A stretch of 64,000 nt of DNA from NCBI GenBank assembly GCA_014360005.1, contig JACIYI010000005.1, positions 124,001 through 188,000 of the forward strand, written 5' to 3'. The translations under genes and the position numbers were made by a program. The notes beneath the pieces are model-generated. The model ran no database searches, was not told the origin of the DNA, and was given only the letters and a program-made list of their open reading frames with translations. The DNA comes from Candidatus Aminicenantota bacterium. Its GTDB lineage: Bacteria > Acidobacteriota > Aminicenantia > Aminicenantales > Saccharicenantaceae. This document shows, in pieces, positions 44,390 to 53,180 of the stretch (position 1 is the first letter of the stretch; each line of letters starts with the position of its first letter).

Positions 44390-45163
44390 ATGCTGGAAAA
44401 CTTGCTCATCATCTTCAAGCACATGCAGTTCACCGATATCCTTGATATCCTGCTGCTGGCCTTCATACTATATTCCATCTTTGTCCTGATCAAAGACACC
44501 CGGGCTTACCAGGTGACCTGGGGCATCCTCCTGGTCCTGTTTTTCTTCCTGCTAACTCAGTGGGCCCGGCTGTACGTTTCCAACCGGATTATCAAATCCT
44601 TCATCAATTATCTGATCATTGCTATCATCGTTCTGTTCCAATCCGAACTGCGTCGCTTTTTTGCGGCCATCGGCTCCAGGGCTTTCCGGCGCCCGCTAAA
44701 AATTTACTCCCTCCAGGAAAAGCTGGATGATATTCTGCTGGCCGTGGATTACATGTCGCGGAAAAAAATCGGAGCCCTGATCGCCATCGAAAAAAAAATA
44801 GACCTTTCGCCTCATGCCGAGCGAGGCACCCCGGTTGAGGCCCTGGTCTCCAAGGACCTGCTGGTCAGCATTTTTTTCCCAAAATCTCCCCTTCACGACG
44901 GGGCTGTCATCATTCGCGGCAACAGAATCATAGCTGCGGCCTGTCTTCTGCCGCTGCCCCAAACTCATACCCTTGGCGATAACTTTGCCACCAGGACCAG
45001 GCATCTGGCGGCCCTGGGCCTGGCTCAGCAAACCGATGCCGCGGTCATCGTGGTCTCCGAGCAAACCGGGGAAGTCTCCCTGGCGGTCCGGGGCCAGATC
45101 GAAAAGGTACCCGGCAAAGAGGTCTTAAAATCCAGATTGAACGAACATCTGAACATCAAGTGA
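44390..45163 (+). CDS. dacA: Diadenylate cyclase (CdaA/DacA type)
   Basis: 257 residues from ATG 44390, 1 nt after the folP stop. Three N-terminal membrane spans (~8-85) are followed by the DAC domain, which makes c-di-AMP from two ATP. The DGA motif is intact (SPLHDGAVII). The second motif reads RTRHLAALG, whereas the usual form is GTRHRAA; the third base-contacting Arg is replaced by Leu. It is followed by its usual partner, a YbbR-domain protein, and glmM. Active status is likely but should be viewed with the altered motif in mind. Confidence 0.92.
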   Translation: MLENLLIIFKHMQFTDILDILLLAFILYSIFVLIKDTRAYQVTWGILLVLFFFLLTQWARLYVSNRIIKSFINYLIIAIIVLFQSELRRFFAAIGSRAFRRPLKIYSLQEKLDDILLAVDYMSRKKIGALIAIEKKIDLSPHAERGTPVEALVSKDLLVSIFFPKSPLHDGAVIIRGNRIIAAACLLPLPQTHTLGDNFATRTRHLAALGLAQQTDAAVIVVSEQTGEVSLAVRGQIEKVPGKEVLKSRLNEHLNIK

Positions 45164-45891
45164 AGGTCATGATAAGAGATCTACTGGTCAGAAACTGGCA
45201 ACTGAAGGTGCTGGCACTACTGCTGGCCCTGGTCCTGTGGATTATCCTGATACCGGAAGAAAAGACTTTCGCCGAGAAGAATCTGAGCCTCAACCTGGAA
45301 CTGGTCAACATACCGCCCGAGGTCGAAATCCTGGAACCGCCTGATACCACCCTCAACCTAAAAGTCAGGGCCAGGAAGAGAATTATCAATGAATTGAGAC
45401 CGGAAGACTTCTCGGCCCGTCTCGACTTGAGCCGGGCCAGTATCTACCAGCAGGAATACCTGATCGATACCAGCATGATCAAGACCCCTTCCGACGTGGA
45501 AATCGTCAATTTCAGCCCGGCCTACGTTCACATCAAGCTGGAAAGAACCAAAAAAATGGAGATGGAAGTGGTTCCGACCATCATCGGGCGGCTGCCAGAA
45601 GGTTACCGGCTGGAAAAGGTGGAGGTAACCCCGACCCGGGTGATGGTAGCCGGGCCGGAGAGCAAAATCCGCGCCCGGGATAAAGTCATAACCAGTCCCA
45701 TAGATGCCTCCACTCTGACCGCCAGCGTCGTCCTGGAGGTAGACCTGATCCTGCCCAGGCCCGAGCTGCGGTTGCTGACGCCCTACCCCCGGGCCAGAGT
45801 CAACCTGGTGATAGAAAAAAAAGGTTCGGGAAGTTCGGCCCAGGGCGGCGGGAAACAGTCGGCCAGGTCTACCGCTCCTGTCCGTAATTGA
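45160..45891 (+). CDS. cdaR: YbbR-domain protein, likely regulator of diadenylate cyclase
   Basis: 243 residues. One N-terminal span (~15-32, LKVLALLLALVLWIILI) anchors at least two YbbR repeats (beta-rich, for example LNLKVRARKRIINELRPEDF and VVPTIIGRLPEGYRLEKVEVTP). GTG 45160 overlaps the dacA stop (GTGA); ATG 45169 is an alternative. The order dacA-cdaR-glmM is conserved from Firmicutes, in which CdaR and GlmM modulate CdaA activity. The Ser/Ala/Gly-rich tail appears disordered. Confidence 0.9.
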   Translation: MKVMIRDLLVRNWQLKVLALLLALVLWIILIPEEKTFAEKNLSLNLELVNIPPEVEILEPPDTTLNLKVRARKRIINELRPEDFSARLDLSRASIYQQEYLIDTSMIKTPSDVEIVNFSPAYVHIKLERTKKMEMEVVPTIIGRLPEGYRLEKVEVTPTRVMVAGPESKIRARDKVITSPIDASTLTASVVLEVDLILPRPELRLLTPYPRARVNLVIEKKGSGSSAQGGGKQSARSTAPVRN

Positions 45892-45962
45892 ACTTGTTTA
45901 TAACTTGTGCCTCAGCCCAGCCTGACGGCCTTAAAAATAAAGGAAAAGGAAAGAAAAACGCC

Positions 45963-47306
45963 ATGCCCCAACTTTTTGGAACCGACGGGCTCAGGGCCCG
46001 GGCCGGTGAATTTCCCCTGGACGAAAAATCGGTATTTTTACTGGGCCGGGCTCTGGCCGAACTCCTGAGCCGCCAGGGATTGCCGCCCAGGATTGTCAGC
46101 GGGCGTGATACCCGCCAATCGGGCCGCTGGCTGGAAGAATGCCTGATGGCCGGGTTTGCCAGGGGCGGTGGCCAAGCCTTCTCGGCCGGGGTTATCACCA
46201 CCCCGGGCATTTCCTACCTGGTCAGGAGCCATGATTTCAGCGCCGGAGTGGTCATTTCCGCCTCACATAATCCCTACCTTGATAACGGCATCAAAATCTT
46301 CTCTCACCGCGGAACCAAGATTGCCGAAGACTGGGAGGAACAGCTGGAAAAAGAAATTATGTTTGGGGTTCTCCCGTCAGGCGGGGTCAGAGAACCGGTC
46401 CTGCGGGTTAATGACCACCTGAAACAAGATTACCTGGATTTCCTGCGGCAGATCTATGCGGGACCGAGTGGCCAAAAACTAAAACTGGTGGTCGATTGCG
46501 CCAACGGGGCCAGCTCGGAACTGGCTCCCCTGCTCTTTTCCAGCCTGGGTTTCGAGGTGGTGACCATCAACAGCCAGCCAGACGGTCAGAACATCAACCT
46601 GGACTGCGGTTCACTTCATCCAGAGAGGCTGGCCGAAACAGTCAGGGCCGAAAAAGCTGACCTGGGAGTGGCTTTTGACGGGGATGCCGACCGGGCCATC
46701 TGGTCTGACGAGAAGGGCCGCATTCTTAACGGTGACCATACCCTTTATGTCCAGGCCTGCCACTTAAAGGCCAAAAAGGCCCTGAAGAACAATACCGTGG
46801 TCGCCACCATCATGAGTAACATGGGTCTGGAAAAAATTCTGGAAGAAAACGGCATCAAGCTGCTGCGGACAAGAGTGGGCGACAAATATGTCCTGGATGA
46901 AATGCTAAAGAGCGATTATAACCTGGGCGGCGAACAATCCGGCCATACCATTTTCCTCGATCATTCCGTAGCCGGCGATGGCCTCCTGACCTCCTTAAAA
47001 ATGCTGGAGGTTATGCTGGAAAAAGAGATGACCCTGTCCGAGCTGGTTAAGGATTTCCGGGAATTCCCGCAGATTTTGCTCAATGTCCAGGTCCAGGAGA
47101 AAGTCCCCCTGGCCGAAATACCCGGCTTCGAACAAGCGCTGGCCGAGGTCAAAAACAGCCTGGGTCGGTCCGGCCGGGTGGAAGTCCGGTACTCCGGCAC
47201 CGAAATGCTGGCCCGGATAATGCTGGAAGGACCGGACCGGAAACAGATTGAAGACCTGGCCGGGAAAATCGCCAGAATCATAGAAAATCACTGCGGCCTG
47301 AAATAA
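45963..47306 (+). CDS. glmM: Phosphoglucosamine mutase
   Basis: 447 residues from ATG 45963 (MPQLFGTDGLRARAGEFPL fits the family start; the longer in-frame start at 45888 adds an unlikely N-terminus). The catalytic serine loop is VISASHNPYLDNGIK, the metal loop is FDGDADRAIW, the sugar-binding loop is GGEQSGHTIF, and the phosphate-binding site is VRYSGTEMLARIM. GlmM converts glucosamine-6-phosphate to glucosamine-1-phosphate for UDP-GlcNAc. It closes the folP-dacA-cdaR-glmM run. Confidence 0.97.
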   Translation: MPQLFGTDGLRARAGEFPLDEKSVFLLGRALAELLSRQGLPPRIVSGRDTRQSGRWLEECLMAGFARGGGQAFSAGVITTPGISYLVRSHDFSAGVVISASHNPYLDNGIKIFSHRGTKIAEDWEEQLEKEIMFGVLPSGGVREPVLRVNDHLKQDYLDFLRQIYAGPSGQKLKLVVDCANGASSELAPLLFSSLGFEVVTINSQPDGQNINLDCGSLHPERLAETVRAEKADLGVAFDGDADRAIWSDEKGRILNGDHTLYVQACHLKAKKALKNNTVVATIMSNMGLEKILEENGIKLLRTRVGDKYVLDEMLKSDYNLGGEQSGHTIFLDHSVAGDGLLTSLKMLEVMLEKEMTLSELVKDFREFPQILLNVQVQEKVPLAEIPGFEQALAEVKNSLGRSGRVEVRYSGTEMLARIMLEGPDRKQIEDLAGKIARIIENHCGLK

Positions 47307-47401
47307 GATTAAGTTCAGGTGCGGGCTTTGGTGCTTCGGGAAATTTTAGTAAGCTAATAGCCTGGATTAAAAAATTAATAAACTTATCAAGGGAGGCTAT
47401 A

Positions 47402-48115
47402 ATGCGACTGGCAGTAAATATCGATCATATCGCCACCATCAGGCAGGCCAGGCAGGCCCGGGAACCAGAGCCGCTGCTGGCGGCGCTGCTGGCCGAACAG
47501 GCTGGAGCCTGCGGCATCGTCTGTCATCTGCGCGGGGACCGGCGCCACATTCAGGAAAGGGACCTGAGGCTGCTGCGCCAGGTTATCAAGACCAAACTCA
47601 ACCTGGAAATGGCCGCCACGCCCGAGATGTCAGCTATCGCCAGAAAGATTAAACCGGATGTGGTGTCGCTCGTCCCGGAAAGCCCGCAGGAAGTCACCAC
47701 CCAGGGCGGCCTGGAAGTAATCAGCCAGCGGAAGCGCCTGGGGCCTTATATCGGGCAGTTGAAAAAGGCCGGCATCAGGGTCAGCATTTTCGTCGACCCG
47801 GAGGACAAGCAGATTGCTGCCTGCCGGGAGGTCGGGGTGGACCTGGTTGAAATCAACACCGGAAAATATGCCGAGGCCGAAAAAGAAAGAGAGAAAGAAA
47901 AGCACCTGGCCGTGATTAAACGGGCGGCCGCTTTTGCCCGGAGCCTGGGGCTGGAAGTGCATGCCGGGCACGGCCTGGACTACCACAACGTAAAACCGAT
48001 CGTGGCCATCGAGGACATCAGCGAGTTAAGCATCGGCTTTGCCATCGTGGCCCGGGCAGCCATCGTGGGAATTTCCCGGGCGGTTCAGGAAATGCTGGCT
48101 TTGATCCAGGAATAA
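47402..48115 (+). CDS. pdxJ: Pyridoxine 5'-phosphate synthase
   Basis: 237-residue TIM barrel that joins 1-deoxyxylulose-5-phosphate and 3-amino-2-oxopropyl phosphate to pyridoxine phosphate (the DXP-dependent vitamin B6 pathway). The start MRLAVNIDHIATIRQAR and the motifs HLRGDRRHIQ, LVPE, EINTGKYA and VHAGHGLDYHNV are canonical. AGGGAGG precedes the ATG. It ends 22 nt before the next gene, with which it may be co-transcribed. Confidence 0.97.
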   Translation: MRLAVNIDHIATIRQARQAREPEPLLAALLAEQAGACGIVCHLRGDRRHIQERDLRLLRQVIKTKLNLEMAATPEMSAIARKIKPDVVSLVPESPQEVTTQGGLEVISQRKRLGPYIGQLKKAGIRVSIFVDPEDKQIAACREVGVDLVEINTGKYAEAEKEREKEKHLAVIKRAAAFARSLGLEVHAGHGLDYHNVKPIVAIEDISELSIGFAIVARAAIVGISRAVQEMLALIQE

Positions 48116-48137
48116 AACCCGGAGTCAAAGGAAGGCT

Positions 48138-49373
48138 ATGACCGAGTTAAAAGTAAATTTTTCCCGCCTGGTTAAAGACCTGGAAGAACTTGGCCAGATC
48201 GGCCAGGACCAGCGGGGCGGAATATCGCGGCCTTCTTTTAGCCTGCCGGACCTCGAAGCCAGAACCTGGCTCAGGAGAAAAATCGAAGAGGCCGGGCTGA
48301 TATTCAGGCAGGACGGCGCCGGTAATATCTTCGGACGTCTACCCGGGGCCCAGCCACAGGAGGTCCTGGCCGGCTCCCATCTTGATACGGTGATAAACGG
48401 CGGCCGTTACGATGGTTCGGTCGGAGTCCTGGCCGCCCTGGAAGCCCTGCGCCGAATAAAAGAAGAAAATATCTGCCTTAAAAAAACCCTGGAAATGGTT
48501 TCTTTCACTGATGAAGAGGGCAATCTGGTGGGCGATTTTCTGGGTAGTCGGGCCTTTACCGGGCAGCTCCTGGTGGACCAGCTAAAAAACGCCCGCACCC
48601 AGTTCGGCCATCCGCTGGAAGAAATCCTGCAGAAGGCCGGGTTGTCCATTGATTCCGTGCTGGGAACAGCCGCGGAGAGACCGGAAGTGGCTGCCTTCCT
48701 GGAAATCCACATCGAGCAGGGGCCGGTGCTGGAGGAAGAAGGCGTCCCCCTGGGCCTGGTTGCTTCCATCGCCGGCAAACGTTATTACCAGGCCACCTTC
48801 GTCGGCCGGCCGGGACATGCCGGGACCACGCCCCTTGAACTCAGGCAGGATGCCTTTATTGCCCTGGCCGATTTTGCCCTCCGGGCCACCCAGCTGGTGG
48901 CCAGGAAATATTACGGCAACACCATTACCATCGGTCGGGTGCTGCTGAGGCCCGGTTCTTTTTCCATCATCCCGGGCGAAGCTGATTTTACTCTCGACCT
49001 GAGGAGCCAGGACCTGTCATCTCTCCAGACCATGGAAGAAGAAGTCCTGGGGCTGGCGGCGGAAGTGGCTTCCACCCGGGGCCTGGCCTTTTACCGGAAG
49101 CTAGTCGACAGAACCGAGCCGGTAATAATCAAGTCTGAAATGCTGGACCGGCTAAAAGAGCTCTGCCATAAACTGGGATACGAATACCGGCTGATTCCGA
49201 GCGGGGCCGGTCATGACGCCCAGATTCTGGCGGCCATCTGCCCGGTGGCCATGATTTTCATTCCTTCTGTTGACGGGATCAGTCATACCCCGGAGGAAGC
49301 CATCAACCTGGAAGACCTGGAAAAAGCGGCCAACCTTCTGCTACAGGCCTTACTCAGCCTGGCCTCAGAATAA
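48138..49373 (+). CDS. M20-family amidohydrolase (allantoate/N-carbamoyl-L-amino-acid hydrolase type)
   Basis: 411 residues. Dinuclear metal motifs: AGSHLDTVINGGRYDGSVGV, TDEEGNLVGDF (the catalytic EE pair), EIHIEQGPVLEEEG, and the C-terminal SGAGHDAQ. The dimerisation domain contains GRPGHAGTTPLELRQDA. This is the AllC/HyuC/beta-ureidopropionase family, which hydrolyses ureido compounds such as allantoate or N-carbamoyl amino acids; the precise substrate is open. AAAGGAAGG precedes the ATG. Confidence 0.93.
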   Translation: MTELKVNFSRLVKDLEELGQIGQDQRGGISRPSFSLPDLEARTWLRRKIEEAGLIFRQDGAGNIFGRLPGAQPQEVLAGSHLDTVINGGRYDGSVGVLAALEALRRIKEENICLKKTLEMVSFTDEEGNLVGDFLGSRAFTGQLLVDQLKNARTQFGHPLEEILQKAGLSIDSVLGTAAERPEVAAFLEIHIEQGPVLEEEGVPLGLVASIAGKRYYQATFVGRPGHAGTTPLELRQDAFIALADFALRATQLVARKYYGNTITIGRVLLRPGSFSIIPGEADFTLDLRSQDLSSLQTMEEEVLGLAAEVASTRGLAFYRKLVDRTEPVIIKSEMLDRLKELCHKLGYEYRLIPSGAGHDAQILAAICPVAMIFIPSVDGISHTPEEAINLEDLEKAANLLLQALLSLASE

Positions 49374-49376
49374 TCC

Positions 49377-49400
49377 GGGCCGCCCCGCCAGCTGCGGCCC
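49377..49400. terminator. Hairpin between convergent genes
   Basis: Stem GGGCCGC (49377-49383) / GCGGCCC (49394-49400), 10-nt loop, exactly filling the gap between the convergent stops at 49373 and 49401. There is no T tract on either side, so termination may be weak or factor-assisted. Confidence 0.4.
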
Positions 49401-49823
49401 TCAGGTATCCTCGGTTCCAAGGAAGACCTTTCTCATTTCCTTTAACAGGGAACGCCGTTTCTTTTCGGCCAGCATTTTTTCCTTAGCCCGTTTCGACCTT
49501 TTTCTTTTCTGGCGTCGGATCTTTTCAATCCGCTGCTGCTCTTCGGTTTCCTTGCCCTGGACTTGGGCTTCCAGTTTTTCCACCAGGATCCGCCTGGCCA
49601 GAAAGCGGTTGATGGCCTGGGACCGCTCCTGCTGGCACTTAACTTCAATTCCTGTCGGCAGGTGCTTGAGATAGACGCAGGTAGCTGATTTGTTGACTTT
49701 CTGCCCACCCTTGCCCTGGGAGCGGATGAATTTTTCCTCCAGGTCGGATTCCTTGATGCCAAGGCGGGTCATCCGCTCCAGCAGGTCTTTTTCTTTTTCG
49801 GGCCTAACCGGAAACATTCCCAT
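49401..49823 (-). CDS. GGQ-domain release-factor-like protein (ArfB/RF-H type)
   Basis: 140 residues. It contains only the catalytic RF-1 domain: FIRSQGKGGQKVNKSATCVYL, with the GGQ that hydrolyses peptidyl-tRNA, followed by TGIEVKCQQERSQAINRFLA. A Lys/Arg-rich tail (RRQKRKRSKRAKEKM) resembles the ribosome-entry tail of ArfB, which rescues ribosomes on messages lacking a stop codon. There is no codon-recognition domain. The family is split among ArfB, RF-H partners and mitochondrial-type factors; I favour ribosome rescue. Confidence 0.85.
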   Translation of the reverse strand: MGMFPVRPEKEKDLLERMTRLGIKESDLEEKFIRSQGKGGQKVNKSATCVYLKHLPTGIEVKCQQERSQAINRFLARRILVEKLEAQVQGKETEEQQRIEKIRRQKRKRSKRAKEKMLAEKKRRSLLKEMRKVFLGTEDT

Positions 49824-50242
49824 TTTGAGAACCTCTTGGCTTTTATTTTACAACATCGGGCCGGCTGGTGATACCAGGCGATAGCCAAATAAATAATAAA
49901 ACTTCTGCGGGCCAGGATTTTCTGACCGTCCTCCGGCCTGAAGGGGCTGGAAGTCGAGCTTACCAGAAGGGACGGCGATAGCTGCCGTTGAAAAAATGAA
50001 CTTCAGAGTCAAAAAAAGGCTGGCCTGAGCGCACTCATTCCATCCTGTTTGCTGGTGCACCACCCTGAATAAAAACGCCAGAATGACCACGTTTAATTTG
50101 ACCGGTGGCGGGCAAAAGATTAAACTTAGACTCTTATAAAAGAAACTAGTCTTAAAACTCTGAGCCCGGCCTCAGACAGAATAACTACAGAAAAAGACGT
50201 AAAAAGAGCTAAAGCTTGAAATCAAGATAAAGGATGAAGCCC
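49824..50242. other. Intergenic region upstream of the M14 peptidase
   Basis: About 420 nt without a supported gene. It holds the promoter candidate at 50098-50126, which would give a leader of roughly 110 nt for the downstream peptidase gene. No conserved RNA structure was recognised in that leader. Confidence 0.5.
50098..50126 (+). promoter_or_regulatory. Candidate promoter of the M14 peptidase gene
   Basis: TTGACC (5/6) at 50098-50103, 17-nt spacer, TAAACT (4/6) at 50121-50126. Confidence 0.45.
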
Positions 50243-51976
50243 ATGATTTTCAGAAAGCCTGCCCTGAAAGCATCGTCATTTATCATTCTAAGCCTTTTAA
50301 TGCTGGCCTCCCGGCCAGCCTTCTCGGTTGACGGCCCCGGTCAGCAAAAAACCAGGCCGTCCAAAAACCAGCCCACCCTGGAGATTAAGCCTCAGCCAGT
50401 CCCCGAGAATCTGCTGACGGTGGCTGAAAAAAGCAATTTCACGGCTACTTCTCGCTACCAGGAGGTCCTGGATTTAATCAGGGAACTGCAAAAATTAAGT
50501 CCCAGCCTGGTTGTAGAAAATATAGGAACAACGGCCGAGGGAAGGTCTATCCCGATGCTGGTCATCAGCAATCCGCCCGTTGCCAGTCCCCAGACTGCTC
50601 GTAGTCTCAAGAAGACGGCTGTCTACATCCAGGCCAATATTCACGCCGGTGAAGTGGAAGGCAAGGAAGCTTCGTTGATGCTGGCCCGGGAAATCCTGCT
50701 TCACCCCAACCATCCCTATCTGCAAAACCTGGTCATCCTGATTGTTCCCAACCTGAATGCCGACGGCAACGAGCGGATCAGCCCGGAAAACCGGCGTCAG
50801 CAGCCGGGCCCGGAACAGGGAGTGGGCCAGCGCCAGAATGCTCTGAACTTAGACCTCAACCGCGACGCCGTCAAGCTGGAAAGCCCCGAGATGAGGGCAG
50901 TGGTCAAGAATATCCTCAACCGCTGGGACCCGTTGTTGATTGTCGATTGCCATACCACTGACGGTGCCTACCACGAAGAAACCATCACTTACTCCTGGCC
51001 CCTCAATCCCAACGGCGACCCCGAGCTTCTGGACTATCAGCGCCAGACCCTGCTTCCGGCCATCGTCAAGACCTTGAAGGAAAGGTATAACACCCTGGCT
51101 GTGCCCTACGGCATGTTCCGGGACTGGCGTGACCCTTCCAAAGGCTGGGTAACCTTTGAGCCACAGCCCAGGTACTTCACCAATTACACCGGCCTCAGAA
51201 ACCGTATCTCCATCCTGGATGAGAATTATGTCCATGCCGACTACAGGACCAGGGTGATGAGCTGTTTCTACTTTTTGAAAGCCATCCTGGATTATGCTTC
51301 CACCCGGACGGCAGAGATTCAGAAGATGGTAGAAGAGGCTGACCGGCGAACGGTCCAGCTGGGATTGCTCCCCGAAGGCAAGAAGTTCGCGGTTGAGTTC
51401 GACCTCCAGCCCCTGCCCGGTCCGGTCACCATCAATGCTTATGAACTGGAAGTTACTGAAAGACCCGGCGGCGGTTTCCCCCAGTTAAAACCGACCGACA
51501 AAAAGAAACCGGTGACCGTTCCCTACCTGGCCAATTATCTTCCCAAAAGAACCGTTTCCTATCCCTTTGCTTACCTGGTTACGGTGCCCGACCCGGAGAT
51601 AAAAGACCGGCTCCTGGCCCATGGTCTCCTGGTTGAAACCCTGACGGCCGAGGTCAGTCTGGAAGTCGAAGTTTTCCTGCCCAAGGAGCTGAAAGCCGCC
51701 GAGCGGTCCTTCCAGGGTCATCACCTCAACCAGCTCAAAGGGGAATACCGGAAGGAAACCAGAAACTTCCCGGCCGGGACGCTGCTGGTCAGGACGGCTC
51801 AGCCGCTAGGCATTCTGGCGGCCTGCCTGCTGGAGCCGGAAAGTGATGACGGCCTGGTGGTCTGGAACTTTTTTGACCGCTACCTGGCCGGCCAGTGGCA
51901 GCGGGGGTTCAGCGAGCTTCCGGTTTACCGTCTGCTGCAACCTGCCAGTTTGCCGGCCCTTAGATTGGAGAGGTAG
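50243..51976 (+). CDS. Secreted zinc carboxypeptidase (M14 family)
   Basis: 577 residues from ATG 50243, better spaced from AAGGA than the ATG at 50234. A signal peptide (~1-28, SSFIILSLLMLASRPAFS) precedes the catalytic domain. Zinc ligands: the His and Glu of NIHAGEVEGKE and the His of VDCHTTDG; DLNRDAVKLESPEM is the substrate-binding segment. A C-terminal beta domain of ~200 residues is of unknown role. It probably trims amino acids from peptides released by the other exported proteases. Confidence 0.9.
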   Translation: MIFRKPALKASSFIILSLLMLASRPAFSVDGPGQQKTRPSKNQPTLEIKPQPVPENLLTVAEKSNFTATSRYQEVLDLIRELQKLSPSLVVENIGTTAEGRSIPMLVISNPPVASPQTARSLKKTAVYIQANIHAGEVEGKEASLMLAREILLHPNHPYLQNLVILIVPNLNADGNERISPENRRQQPGPEQGVGQRQNALNLDLNRDAVKLESPEMRAVVKNILNRWDPLLIVDCHTTDGAYHEETITYSWPLNPNGDPELLDYQRQTLLPAIVKTLKERYNTLAVPYGMFRDWRDPSKGWVTFEPQPRYFTNYTGLRNRISILDENYVHADYRTRVMSCFYFLKAILDYASTRTAEIQKMVEEADRRTVQLGLLPEGKKFAVEFDLQPLPGPVTINAYELEVTERPGGGFPQLKPTDKKKPVTVPYLANYLPKRTVSYPFAYLVTVPDPEIKDRLLAHGLLVETLTAEVSLEVEVFLPKELKAAERSFQGHHLNQLKGEYRKETRNFPAGTLLVRTAQPLGILAACLLEPESDDGLVVWNFFDRYLAGQWQRGFSELPVYRLLQPASLPALRLER

Positions 51977-52197
51977 CAAGGGCCGGCCGACCCGGGTTGC
52001 CCGACTGAAAAGCACTGGCTGGCAGCCTGGTTAGTGCCACCCGGTTTGGGCCTGGATTCAGGCCGGCTTCTGTCAGACAGTCTACCTACGGTAGGGACAA
52101 AACTAAACTCTGGCCAGTCTTAAATAAAATGCAGCCAGCTAGAAAACATTCGATTAAAATCATCAGGGGCAGATGAAGTTTGCGGGATTGAAGGCGG

Positions 52198-53115
52198 TTA
52201 CTTTCTGGCGGGCTTTTTCTTGGGTGCCTTTCCTCCGGTTTTCCTGGCTTTAGCCTTTATAGCCGGTTTTTCCTTTTCTGTTTTTTCTTTTTCAGTTTTT
52301 TCCCTAGTCACTCTTTCTTTGCTGGCAGCAATCAGGTACTTGCCGCAGTTTTCGCAGACATAAATATCGTTGCTTTCCTCAATAGCCGAAGCCATCTGGG
52401 TGGAAACGCTCATGTTGCAGCTACGGCAGGCTCCATCCACCACTTCGGCCACCGCATAACCGTAACGTTCCATCAGCAAATCAAAACGGGCCAGCAAAGA
52501 CTGGTCCAGGTCTTCCCGGATCAGGTTGCGGTGCTTCTGCAGTTCTTCCAGCTTGTCTTTGGGGGCCCGCCTCATCCTGATTTCAATGTCCTGCAGTTTC
52601 TTGAGCAGGCTGGCCCGGTTGATAATCTTATCTTCCCTGGGGAAGGAAAATTGAATTTCCGACAGGACGGCATAAAGTTCGTTCTTATCCCTGGCGTTAA
52701 TAATCCTAAATCTGTTTTCCGGCTTGATCAGGAAGCGGGCCAGCCCGGCAAAAAGATGATTAAAAAGGCCGGGAATGGTCGGGTTCCAGATAACCAGGAT
52801 AATCAGGTTGACCGGCTGGCCGTCCGGAGCCTGAAAATCAATACCGACGGGCGAGCGGCCGACAGCCACCGCGATCTGGTTTTCGGTGTCAACCCGGGCG
52901 TGGGGCACGGCAATCCCGTGTCCCAGGGCGGTGGATTCCAGGTTTTCCCGGTCGACAATCCGGGTCATGGTCAGGTCTTTGTTAATGATCAGCTTTTGTT
53001 TGACCAGGCTGTCCAGGAGTTCCTCGATGGCCTCTAGTTTATCCTGGCTCTTAAGTTCAAAGATTATCTGGGAGGGCTTTAAGAATTCGCCGAAAGTTGT
53101 CTCTCTGAGGTTCAT
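52198..53115 (-). CDS. PTS EIIA (fructose/Ntr-type) fused to a C4 zinc ribbon with a basic tail
   Basis: 305 residues. Residues 1-160 form an EIIA-2/PtsN-like domain with the phospho-acceptor His72 in GHGIAVPHARVD. Residues ~163-220 are a predicted coiled coil (KLQDIEIRMRRAPKDKLEELQ). A C4-type zinc ribbon (PF02591-like) follows, with C230/C233 (DGACRSCNMSV) and C254/C257 (VCENCGKYL). Residues 264-305 are a Lys-rich, histone-like tail. No PTS permease, EI or HPr is encoded nearby, so a regulatory role is likely. TACAAT lies 16 nt before the ATG, without a Shine-Dalgarno. Confidence 0.85.
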   Translation of the reverse strand: MNLRETTFGEFLKPSQIIFELKSQDKLEAIEELLDSLVKQKLIINKDLTMTRIVDRENLESTALGHGIAVPHARVDTENQIAVAVGRSPVGIDFQAPDGQPVNLIILVIWNPTIPGLFNHLFAGLARFLIKPENRFRIINARDKNELYAVLSEIQFSFPREDKIINRASLLKKLQDIEIRMRRAPKDKLEELQKHRNLIREDLDQSLLARFDLLMERYGYAVAEVVDGACRSCNMSVSTQMASAIEESNDIYVCENCGKYLIAASKERVTREKTEKEKTEKEKPAIKAKARKTGGKAPKKKPARK

Positions 53116-53180
53116 GTCCGGTCAGGTATTGATTGTATCACAACCTCTGAGTTTTGCAATAACCAGAAAAAATTTACCGC

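Noticed and set aside
45888..45962. Longer N-terminus for GlmM
   Set aside because: The extra residues do not match the family start; GlmM normally begins just before the FGTDG motif, and the ATG at 45963 has an upstream A/G-rich site.
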